Shown: positions 31,237 through 40,600 of the stretch, piece by piece
Position numbering within the stretch: position 1 is the first letter of the stretch
How the letters are laid out: each line of letters begins with the position of its first letter
NCBI GenBank assembly: GCA_012862575.1
Contig: BLSF01000013.1
Location: 124,001 to 188,000 of the forward strand
Length of the DNA stretch: 64,000 nucleotides
Source: Parietichytrium sp. I65-24A
Lineage: Eukaryota > Sar > Bigyra > Thraustochytrida > Thraustochytriidae
Direction: 5' to 3'
Notes under the pieces: generated by a model
What the model was told of the DNA's origin: nothing
Seen by the model: the letters and a program-made list of their open reading frames with translations, nothing else
Database searches by the model: none
Position numbers and translations under genes: made by a program

Positions 31237-32127
31237 CGCAGCGTTCCCTTCCTTCTTTCCGCCGCCAGCCTCCCAATAATCCCACTAATCCCACTCTTCT
31301 CTTGCTCTTCTCTTGCTCCTGCCCCTGCTTCCGCTCTCACTTCTGCTCTCACTTTTGCTCCTGAGTTGTTGTTTTTGGCAAATAAAAAAGTTATCATTCT
31401 GCTTGTATCCATTGTATCCTATTGTATCCTCTTGTTGATCAAAACACCCAAAACTGTCGACATTTTTCTGCAGTAAGTCTTTTGTAAACGCCATACTCGA
31501 AGCCGCTCTGGCGAGGAAACGAACACTCTCTTGTTCGCTGGGCCGGCCACCATGGTGCTACTATTTCTAGTAAGTGCGGATGGCAACGGACATTTTTTGG
31601 GTTCGAGATGTTTTCATTCATGAACCATTTTTTCTTTTTGTTCAATTCAATTGAACAATGTAAAACAGGAAATTGAAATACAATTATTAGAACCACAGAA
31701 AATAGTCTGATGGGCAAGAGCTTTGGCGCTCGCTGTGGTCGAGAACCTTGGCGGTCTTACTGTTCGAACGCATAATGCGGAACGCACAATACATGGGAAG
31801 TATTGGGAACCTCGCAAGATGCTGACACGGCTCTCGCTTCGCATGTGCATGTGAGTGAGCTATTAGACTTGCGGCTGTGTCCGGCTGTCGCTGCTAACGT
31901 TGGTGCTGATTGTGAGTACCGGCACTGGTTCGCGAGCAATCGGCAGATTTTTAGTTTTGTGCATCTATCAACTCCATCCAGTCTCGAGGTCTCGAGGTCT
32001 CGAGGTCTCGAGGTCTTGAGGTCACGAGCTCGAGGAGCGCGAGCACTGAGGCCTGGGCGCGGGAAAGTCAAGCTCCTTCTGTCCTGGGCGATTCATACGA
32101 GCCCACTGCGCAGCTTTGTTTTGAATA
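31237..32127. other. Divergent spacer with CTCGAGGT repeat
   Basis: The shared upstream region of the methyltransferase (-) and coiled-coil (+) genes. The notable element is a tandem CTCGAGGT repeat at 31981-32023. No gene is supported. Confidence 0.5.
31981..32023 (+). repeat. Tandem CTCGAGGT octamer
   Basis: About five copies of the 8-base unit TCGAGGTC/CTCGAGGT, the last slightly diverged. XhoI-like CTCGAG palindromes are embedded in each unit. Confidence 0.8.
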
Positions 32128-32790
32128 GTGCACGGGATGGAGGGCAGTCCGAGGTTTCAGCTGTCGCGGGAGAATTTGCTTCGACTGCAACGTCTCTCTT
32201 CGACAGAGTCTCCGCGAGCGGCCGCGGCTGCAGTGTCTGCAGGTATTCCGGGATCAGCAACATCGTCGGTGGCATGCACGCCACGCAGCTCTGGAGCGTC
32301 ACGGGCTTCTGAGATTTCCGATATATCAGAGTCTACCAAGTCCACTGCATTCCTCGAGGCAGTTCTCGCCCACCAGGCAGGGGAGGCTGATGGAGAACAA
32401 GATGAGTTGTTCGAAAGGTGCTACGTTCGCGACAGGGAAATTGCCGATGAATGGCTTCATCTAGCAGACGCGAGGCTCCTCGCTCTGGGGAAGGAGGACT
32501 TTGTCAATGGAGCTACAGAGCAGGAACTTCTCGAGATAAACAGGGCCGCAGATGCGATGTTTGCACGTGAGATGCAAAGATTAAGCGAAGCTGTTCGCGA
32601 CGCGCAAACTCCCACTTGTTTCGCTGGGATGAACGTTTCGTGGTCGAAGGAGCAAAAACGCCTAGTGTTGCGTGGGGTCGCTGGAGCAAAGCAGGAATTG
32701 GAGAATTTTGGCAGATTCATTTCATTGGATGGGGTCAAATCGGAAAATTTGGCGGAAGCGCAAACTCATCAACTTCGAGTCGAAGCTTGA
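32128..32790 (+). CDS. Coiled-coil protein, N-terminal part (frame 1 of split gene)
   Basis: 220 residues in frame. The N-terminus is Ser/Ala-rich and low in complexity (residues 1-70). From about 75 it turns into acidic/helical sequence (DELFERCYVRDREIADEWL, LLEINRAADAMFAREMQRL) that looks like coiled-coil. The frame ends at 32790, but from 32672 a second, overlapping frame opens that continues the same helical style for another 900 residues. It is therefore probably the front end of one gene interrupted by an unrecognised intron or a single-base sequence error. A possible intron (donor GTGAGA at 32567, acceptor GGCAG at 32714) would fit the frame but deletes coding-like helix, so I do not adopt it. 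Met4 (32137) is an alternative start. Function unknown. Confidence 0.55.
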   Translation: MHGMEGSPRFQLSRENLLRLQRLSSTESPRAAAAAVSAGIPGSATSSVACTPRSSGASRASEISDISESTKSTAFLEAVLAHQAGEADGEQDELFERCYVRDREIADEWLHLADARLLALGKEDFVNGATEQELLEINRAADAMFAREMQRLSEAVRDAQTPTCFAGMNVSWSKEQKRLVLRGVAGAKQELENFGRFISLDGVKSENLAEAQTHQLRVEA

Positions 32791-35551
32791 GGAACTCCGA
32801 GCCTTGGTCCAGAGCGACGAGCAAGAGATTGTCAGATTTGATGAAATTCAAAAAGCCCTGAATAATCTTCTTTGCGATCTTGAGCAAGCTGTGCAGCGCA
32901 AGTGCATCACAGCATGGAGGCCTCTACAAAAGATTCGCGCAGGAGTGATGCGCTTGGAGCATATGGTGGCGGCGGCAAGCCAGATTCCGGACGGCGCACC
33001 TCTAGAGAGTCGCGATGCCGTCCACGTCTTTGAATTCATAATGCGGGCGCAAGATAGGAGCCTTCGCGCAAGGGAAGCTGTTCGAAGAATTGAGTCTCGC
33101 CAAGCTCATATAGAGCACGAAATTGAACTCTGTAAAACGCTGCACTCGAAGCGGATAATTGAGGCCAAGGCCATGTTGCGCCAGAATCGCGACCCCGTTT
33201 ACAACGACATTGACGTTCATAGGCAGCGCGAGGCAGAGCTGAAGCGTATCCACAAGTTTCTTGAAGTCGCATTCACGTCGCGCATACAGGTCTGCGATTT
33301 GACACTGCGACCAATGTGGGAGCGCCTCGAGAAGCAAAGGCAACTACTCATAAGACGATGGCGGAGCGGGCAGCTGTGGACTGCACGAATGCAGTCCAGA
33401 TATAAGCTTGCGGAGACGTCGCAACCCCTAATGGAGTACATGGAGAAAATGCGCTACGAGGTCGACAAATTGAATTCGAAAGGGGGCCCAAAGGCTATCA
33501 AGGTTGCACCACCACTTTGCTCGCCATTTCAGCTTCCCCGTAATCCTTTTCACAGCGACGCACTTTACGAGCTTGTGTACATGCAGTGTGATGTAGAAGC
33601 AGACCCAAGTAAGTCCTTCGACGACTTGCTCGGTGCGTCTTGGCTTGAACGCAATGTGGGCAGCATCGAAAAGCTGGACGGCCAAATCAGAGAAAAGTTA
33701 CTCTCTATTGAAAATGGTTCGGAAACTACTCAGAAAATTGCGATTCTCAGCGCCCTTGAAGTGCAGCTGAGAAGGCGAGTTTCCGTTGAATTGAAAAGAC
33801 AAAAAAACGAGACTCTCTTTCAGCAGAGTGAAGAGGGAGAAAATGCAGCTCTTCAAGTTGCACTTTCCGGCTCGGAGACCGCTTTGGCAAGAGTAGACGC
33901 CGGCATCTACGAGCTAGTAAAGCACGCGCTGGACAGAGTCCTAGATTCTCACATTTACAGTGCTGATGGAAGACTCGAGCTCCGCGGACACATTGAGGGT
34001 AGTCACCAGCGGAAGGAGCTAGTTGCAGCCCTACAATTTGTGAGAAACTCTATTAGGTGGCTGATGAATATCGGTATCTTGAATGCCGATTTGTGGGAGT
34101 CCAACGTTGAGCTGAACGGCAATGGCCTTACTGATCGAGTGAAGGCATTCAAAACGCTGCTCGATATGTTTGGGAAGGAAGAGCTAACAAATCAGGAGGA
34201 GTGCGTCCCGAAAAACATGGAGTCTCAATTAAGTCTCATACAGGAGAAGCTTCGAGTGGCCAAGCTGAATCTGGTCCAGAAAGAGACTGAGTTTTGTGAG
34301 GAGCGTGACCGAATCAACGCTGAGCTATATTGGAAACCATCTCGAGAAGTAAGACGTGCTGCTGTGTCTCTCAGCGAAGCCGAAAAGAAATGCAAAGATG
34401 CGTTTGAGACCGAGATTCGTGACCTCGAGGCTTCTGCTCATCACTATGTGGTGAATTTGTCTCAATGCAGCTCGGCTCTGGCGTGGCCTCCTGCCACAGA
34501 GGCACAAACTGTTTCATTTATGGCAAACGAAGTCAGGCACGACATTTGCGAAGACTTTGTTCGCGCAATCAGGAGCCGAGCAAAGTCGAATATTCTCATG
34601 GCATCCAGCGTCTCAGCAACTGCAAATAATGCGAGCCATCGCGCGAGCAATGTCAGTTTCAGCAAAGCCGACTCAGAGACACTTTCAGTTCGTAAAGCTG
34701 CGTTGAAGCAGGCGCAGATTGAGTACATTGCTGCGCTGGAACCCGACTCCGCTGAAGCCGAAGATGAGTCAATCTGCGAGACCAATTCGCAAGAGACCTT
34801 CTCCCAGACTTCTGAATCTGCGTTCCATTCAAGCGTCTCCGGTTGCTCGTTGGAAACACAGTGCCAGAGCAACCCTACTGAAGTTGTCCTTGATACCTGC
34901 ATTGACGAGGAATTGTATAGAGTTCCTGGTGTGGAGTCCTTTTTGCAGCGCACAAAGCCATCTCGTCGCTCTTATCGGAAGGAGGAAACTCGAAGACGAA
35001 GTTTCAACGGAAAGAGAGAAAGCGCCTGGAATTCGAGTACCTGCGTTGGTAAAACAACTTCTTTGCAACTCAGTCAGCCACTTTTGGTGAGTTCTGACAG
35101 CGCTGATAATGGGCGGCTTTCCACTCAAGCGAACAGTTCATTCGAAGAAAAGAAGAGGCAGCTCCAACCTGATTCGATTGCTCAAAAGCTGGAGGCGTTA
35201 CTCGAAACTGACGGAGATAATTGGATGGCCTTTTTCCCGGAAGGCACCATCGAGCGAAGCGAAGCAACGCAAAGCGCCCAAGAGAATCTGGGAAGGACGA
35301 TGCAGATGGTATTTGAGGAGATTGAGCAGGACAAGAAGCTCGGACGCCGCAAAAACTCCTTCTTCGGCCTCTATGATCATGAAGGCAAAGTGTCCGGAAA
35401 GTCGCAAACGGCATCAAAGCGAAATGCGGAAAAAGTGAGCGCTCAGGAGAAGTTGATGGCCGGTATTTCTGCGGAGGTCTCTCAAAGACTGCGTCTGCAA
35501 CACGAGAGCCCATTACATATTGCGCAGGAGAGCAAGTTGGCGCTCGAATAA
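32672..35551 (+). CDS. Coiled-coil protein, main part (frame 2 of split gene)
   Basis: Up to 959 residues; real coding probably begins near 32760 where the helical pattern KLEELRALVQSDEQEIVRFD starts. Long heptad-like, Arg/Glu/Leu-rich segments alternate with short ordered stretches (LTLRPMWERLEKQRQLL, WLMNIGILNADLWES). The last 250 residues are Ser/Glu-rich and low in complexity, with a basic patch (RRSYRKEETRRRSFNGK). There is no motor, kinase or membrane domain. It could be a cytoskeletal or basal-body scaffold; that is a guess from composition alone. The stop at 35551 precedes a 546-base spacer. It should be read as the continuation of the upstream 220-residue frame; the first Met of this frame (32672) is unlikely to be a true start. 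Confidence 0.6.
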   Translation: MGSLEQSRNWRILADSFHWMGSNRKIWRKRKLINFESKLEELRALVQSDEQEIVRFDEIQKALNNLLCDLEQAVQRKCITAWRPLQKIRAGVMRLEHMVAAASQIPDGAPLESRDAVHVFEFIMRAQDRSLRAREAVRRIESRQAHIEHEIELCKTLHSKRIIEAKAMLRQNRDPVYNDIDVHRQREAELKRIHKFLEVAFTSRIQVCDLTLRPMWERLEKQRQLLIRRWRSGQLWTARMQSRYKLAETSQPLMEYMEKMRYEVDKLNSKGGPKAIKVAPPLCSPFQLPRNPFHSDALYELVYMQCDVEADPSKSFDDLLGASWLERNVGSIEKLDGQIREKLLSIENGSETTQKIAILSALEVQLRRRVSVELKRQKNETLFQQSEEGENAALQVALSGSETALARVDAGIYELVKHALDRVLDSHIYSADGRLELRGHIEGSHQRKELVAALQFVRNSIRWLMNIGILNADLWESNVELNGNGLTDRVKAFKTLLDMFGKEELTNQEECVPKNMESQLSLIQEKLRVAKLNLVQKETEFCEERDRINAELYWKPSREVRRAAVSLSEAEKKCKDAFETEIRDLEASAHHYVVNLSQCSSALAWPPATEAQTVSFMANEVRHDICEDFVRAIRSRAKSNILMASSVSATANNASHRASNVSFSKADSETLSVRKAALKQAQIEYIAALEPDSAEAEDESICETNSQETFSQTSESAFHSSVSGCSLETQCQSNPTEVVLDTCIDEELYRVPGVESFLQRTKPSRRSYRKEETRRRSFNGKRESAWNSSTCVGKTTSLQLSQPLLVSSDSADNGRLSTQANSSFEEKKRQLQPDSIAQKLEALLETDGDNWMAFFPEGTIERSEATQSAQENLGRTMQMVFEEIEQDKKLGRRKNSFFGLYDHEGKVSGKSQTASKRNAEKVSAQEKLMAGISAEVSQRLRLQHESPLHIAQESKLALE

Positions 35552-36097
35552 TCAGACTGCCACGACGCTACATACTACGCCGCAACAGCTGCTGGAAAAC
35601 AAAGAGCGCCTGATCAGTAAAAACCTATACGTGAATGTGGTTCCCTTTTTTTCTTACAAATTTCGATGTCCAGCTCCATTATTGCACACGAAGTGGACTC
35701 TCTATTAGGTCGTGTTGATAGATTCTCTCGTGAGGAGGACCTGATTTTGTTAGCCAAATGCGATCCCTGCTTTGACACAAGAAGCGCGAGTTGGAAAGCT
35801 ATCGGAGATGGCAACTATGAAGAAATAGCGCATTTGAGGAGGGTGGGGGCTTTGAAATCTCACCTCCGGCGACGACTTGCTTCAGGTGGGTGAGAGATGC
35901 TGTGCCCTTTTTGGGGAAAGCTAGCTTGGAATTTTATCTCATATTCTATTAGGCAACCATGAATGCTTTACTACAAGCGGAAAACAAGTAATGAGATAGT
36001 TTCGCGGCCCAGGAAAGATCTCTTCTAGCTTTCCAAGGCTCACTTAGAGAGGCCGATCACCAAGTTGAAAGCAAATGAGTGAAAGATGCTCAAAGAT
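35552..36097. other. Convergent spacer
   Basis: 546 bases. Short open frames on both strands have no protein-like character. No clear AATAAA is seen near the ends. Confidence 0.4.
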
Positions 36098-36742
36098 TCA
36101 AACAAAAGCAGAGTTCTTGACGAGCAAGGAATCGTCGCTCTTCTTATTATCAAGTGATGGGATTGCCTTCCATAAATAGTATGCCGTCGCTGCAGCAGAA
36201 ATATGCGTGCACCCAAGCAGAACCCCATACGGATCCCCGCCAAGAACAACCTCTGTGAGTCCAAATATCATCGCAGCGAAAAGAGACCCGGCCCCGAACT
36301 GAAGCGATTTCATGTCGTATTTCGAGAACATCGACTTGGGCTGCGCCAACACCCCGTAGCAGGCCAAAGCAAAGTAAACCACCACCAAAATGCTCTCCCA
36401 CAAAGCAGTTTCCCACGAATCCCGCAATTTGAACAGCCACGCTGCGGTGAACGCCACGTAGCGCAAAAAAATATTCATGTCCTCGTTCCCGTTGCCCATA
36501 CAATGCACAAGAAGGCAGCAGGCATACGTCAACGTCAGGATATCGCTGATCATGTGCCAGTCCAGCTCCCGTAGAAATATCTTCGCACCCACCGCCTGCG
36601 AGAGATTATACATAAAGCTCGACACTAGCTGAAACACGCCGACAAAGAGCTCAAAGTGCCTCCTGTGGCGTGCCACCTGGTAAAGCGCCGGCACGAACGC
36701 CAGGTCCGTGCAAGCCGACAGTAGAAACGCCATCGCGCCCAT
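36098..36742 (-). CDS. Multi-pass membrane protein, possibly TMEM8/myomaker-like (DUF3522)
   Basis: 214 residues with six or seven hydrophobic segments and only short polar loops. The first part, FLLSACTDLAFVPALYQVA then a basic RHRRHFELFVGVFQLVSSFM and later LDWHMISDILTLTYACCLL, resembles the S.x.F.P, Y/F...FS and D-x-x-x-S pattern of the TMEM8/myomaker family. The characteristic His in the second segment is not evident (MYNLSQAV instead of FYHxC). Membership is therefore tentative; it could be another small integral membrane family. The C-terminal tail is short and polar (NKKSDDSLLVKNSAFV). The N-terminal Met directly precedes the first span, with no cleaved signal. Cellular membrane and function are unknown. 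Confidence 0.6.
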   Translation of the reverse strand: MGAMAFLLSACTDLAFVPALYQVARHRRHFELFVGVFQLVSSFMYNLSQAVGAKIFLRELDWHMISDILTLTYACCLLVHCMGNGNEDMNIFLRYVAFTAAWLFKLRDSWETALWESILVVVYFALACYGVLAQPKSMFSKYDMKSLQFGAGSLFAAMIFGLTEVVLGGDPYGVLLGCTHISAAATAYYLWKAIPSLDNKKSDDSLLVKNSAFV

Positions 36743-37672
36743 CTTCCCCAGTACGCAGCGCCGCCTCTACCTCTGATTCTGCCACTGCCACTGCCACTCG
36801 GGCTCGATTAGCACCTGCCTCCCGCGCCAATGACTTCGTTGCTCGCGAGATTGCCTAACTTGCTTTTCGCCGTTGTCCAACCTGTCGGGAAGTATCTATG
36901 TGTACTACTACAAAACTACTGACTGAGTAGTAAATGTGCCAACAGTGCCCACGAGCAGAGATTGCAGAGATTGCACAAGTGAAGCCATGAAGTGAGAGCG
37001 TAAACAAACCGGTGGAGATTGCATAGATTGCAGAGATTGCAGAGATTGCAGAGATTGCACAAGTGAAGCCATGAAGTGAGAGCGTAAACAAACCGGTGGA
37101 GATTGCATAGATTGCAGAGATTGCAGAGATTGCAGAGATTGCAGAGATTGCAGAGATTGCAGAGATGGCGAGTCTAACTAATTCACGGAACGCAGAGCGC
37201 GAGATGGCAGTAAAGGAGGCACAGGATGATTGACGGTGAGCACGATACCTTGATTTAGAAACAGTGGCTATAGCTCGAAGGCAGCATGAACCAGGAGTAC
37301 GCATACACCCGACTTTGGCTGGGTCCGCACCACGTGTTCCGCACCAACCTGCAACCTGGAGGTTCATGAGCTTGGAGAGCAGCTCACGGTGCAGAATCGG
37401 GAAAATCATGTTCTCATTCGCTGTCAGTTCTGGATTTTGTAGCACAGGGCTTTCAGCGGAGAGAAGCGAGAACTAACTGGCAGTGAAAAAGAAGAAAAAG
37501 AGTCGCTAATAGCGATGCTTTGCAAGAAATGAATATTCTTAATACAGCGGCTTGCAGGTGAGAACTACAGGAGTCATACTTTGCTCCAGCACAGAAAAGT
37601 GGTGGCGTTTTGCTCGAAGAGAGAGCGCGAGAAATGCATTGAAAAACCTCTGACTGCTGGTCAAGTTGTGAA
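36743..37672. other. Spacer with 84-bp minisatellite
   Basis: 930 bases between two minus-strand genes. It contains the GATTGCAGA minisatellite and its 84-base higher-order unit (about 36955-37165). No gene is supported; frames through the repeat read Ser/Leu/Gln repeats as an artefact. Confidence 0.55.
36955..37165 (+). repeat. Minisatellite: 9-bp unit within an 84-bp higher-order repeat
   Basis: The 9-mer GATTGCAGA is reiterated in several runs. A block beginning TTGCACAAGTGAAGCC and carrying GTAAACAAACCGGTGG occurs twice, offset by exactly 84 bases (36971 and 37055), with the 9-mers between and after. This indicates duplication of a larger unit by unequal exchange. Confidence 0.85.
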
Positions 37673-40600
37673 CTACTTGCGTCGAGCTTTTTTGACCTTG
37701 GCGTCGACATTTGCCACGCGCTTGCGGAACTTTTCGGCCTCAGCAAGTTGTGCTTTCTCGTCTTCGGCGTTCCTCTTTTGCTCAAGACTGGCAGCATGAC
37801 GGTGTAACACAAGGGCTTCGATTGCCTTCTGTTTATCTAGCTTTTCTGGGCCCGTGACATGCGGGCCGTACGGAATGCCTGCTTTGGTACACTCAATGAC
37901 GAGCTCTTTCGAGTTCTCCACCCCGCGAAATTCAGCCTCGACCTTTTTGACTCGCCTCTTGAACTCTTCTGAAGTGAGCTGAGCCTGGACCTGCATGTGC
38001 ATCTCTTTGCGCATCTCACGTCTATCGTCTGCCATCTTTTGAAGCATTTTATCTTTATAAGCCTTCTTGGAAAGATCGTCACCACCTATAGCAGCCTCGA
38101 CATTGATGTCGCGCATCCCTTCCCTACGAAGCACACGTTCAAGGTAGTCCTTCTGTTCCGCATGTATTTGTTGAGCTCGAGTTTGTGGGATAGAAAATGG
38201 ATGCGAAAGGAACTGAATAGGAGCGCTCTTGAAACGCATCCATCGAGTTTGATTCGAGCGATAAAACTCGTCTTGTTCCTCGCGCTCCTGCTGCTCCTCT
38301 GCTTGCTGTCGATCATACTCGTCCTTCCAGTCTTGCAATTCCTTCCTTTCTTCCTCAAGCGCCTGGATTTTCTTCTCATTCTCGGTTCGGAGATCCAATC
38401 TTCCGTCCTTCGTCCTGCCAGCCTTTGGCGCAGCTCCTTCGACCTTTTCATTTGCTTCTTTCTCTGCCAAAGCAGCGGGCTTGATCCAGGATGTCTCTTT
38501 AGTGAAAGTATTGTAATAGTAATGCCGTTCGGTGCCCACATCATACAGCTTCTTCCAGACTAGAAACTCATTTGCTGGTGTCCAAGAGTGTTCAGCTCGC
38601 CTACCTTTGGCGTGAAAGTCGTCAAAGCAAGCGTCACAAAATATATCAACACAGTGCTTGCATTTACGTGTCGCTGCCACCATTTCACACGAAGGGCATA
38701 AATCGTCACCATATTCCAGGTGAGGCTTGACGTCAAGTCGCTCAATCGTTTTGTACGAATGACTTTTGTACGGTTCTGAGCTATGCGATGTCTCCCAACA
38801 ATTGTTGCACATAACATCTTGGCATTCTTCACAACACTTGTTTGCGAGCTGCATTTCGCAATCCGAGCAAACTCTATTATCGGTTTCGCTCAATAAAACA
38901 AGTTTGTGATTCCGAAAGACGCCTTTTGAATGCCGTCTAGCTCTGCAACGTTCGCACATCACCTCGTTGCAGTTGATACAATAGTGCGTGGCGTTGTGGT
39001 TGCAATTTGCTAATTGGGACACCCAGCGAATTTGACTCTTGCAGCGAAGCTTTTCATAACTTTTGGTGCGAGATCGATTCCACTCTTGGTTCATTCTAGT
39101 GCTCTCCCAGTCACAAGCCTCCATCATTGCAGTGTGAGCCTCTCGCGCCTCGCGAATCGGTCCAGGCTCATCCCACACGCTCATGCCAGTCAGAGAGTTG
39201 TAGTAATATACGTATTCCTCTCCATATTCTTCCATAGAAAGAGCTGACCAGTGCTTGTTGATGGTCTGAAGATTTTCGTTTCTAGCTAAAATTCGCTCAA
39301 ACGCTCCGAGATCTGGCAAATTTTTAGCCCAAATTGGCTTTTCAAACTTGATAGCTTTGTTCCTGTCTTCAGCTTGTTGGAGAATGTTTTCTTTTGCCAA
39401 GTCCCGAATCACCGTTTTGGCCGCTTGTCGATTCTTGTATACTTGCTCTTTACGTTCAAGGCGACGGCGTTCTTTCTCTGCCTTGGTCTTTCGCTCCAAA
39501 ATGTAATCCTCCTTGATGACACGATTCTTCTCTTTCTGAATCATTCGCTTGAATCGTTTCCGTCCGCAGGCCGCCCTCCACAGACGCTGCACAATTAATG
39601 TCGACGCGAGTCGCCGATCCAAATATATCCGTCGATCCTTGAAGCGTTCCAGCAAAAGTCGGTATTCGAGCACGTCACGCCGATAAAACACCTGGATGCG
39701 TTGCGCAGCTCGCTCACGCTTGGCCTCCCGAAGAACCCTCTTTGCGATCATTATTCGAACTCTGCGCTGCACTACACATGCTGCCTCATGCCTTCTCTTC
39801 ATGCGCAGCTTTTTCACAAATGCTCGAGCAGCGTGCGACCGATAAGCTCGCTGTATTCTGTGCGCTTTCTGAGTGCGTTGCAACAATGCAAGCCGAACCT
39901 GAGACACTAATTTGCTCCTTTGAAAATCGACAACCCTCCCTCGTTTGTAGCACTTTTGTCGAGCAAGAAACGGTCTCGCGACAAAGGTCTGAAAGGCCAG
40001 CATGGCATTCTCTCTACGGATGCTGTCTGCAGTAATTCTTGCGCAGTGGCCTCTGAACACTCTTTGTATGTCGATTGCTTTCGCCCGCTCTAATTGCCTG
40101 CGAGCGATAATTCGCTCATAGTCTTTTCGTAGCTCTTTCAATTCTGCCTGGGCGTGCAGACTCCGAGTCCAAGATTGAATACGAACAATCGAACGGAGAT
40201 ATCGGGAGAGCCGCTTTGCAGTCATACATCTAAACCAGCACTGAATGGTTCTGGCACAGAGTCTCCTCTTAAAATTATGCTTGGCTGCAACAGACCTGGC
40301 CCAGCACTGCAAACGCATCGCTGCTCTTTGAACCCTAAGCTCCTGCGTGCGCCGAATCGCAAAGGTTTTTCTTGTGAGACATTGAATTACAGTTGCCGCG
40401 CGATTTCTTAAGAGCTGTCTTCGTAGCCGGAGGCGGAACAAACGCCGCCGGGCGATCGCGCTCCTAAAAGCTCTTTGCAATACCCTTACAGCCTCCAACC
40501 TTTGCAACTTTCTGCGCAACCAGCACCTAGTTCTATAGCTTCGGAATACTTTCTGGATAGTGACGGCCGCTGCGAATTCCCATTCCGCCCTCCGCCGCTG

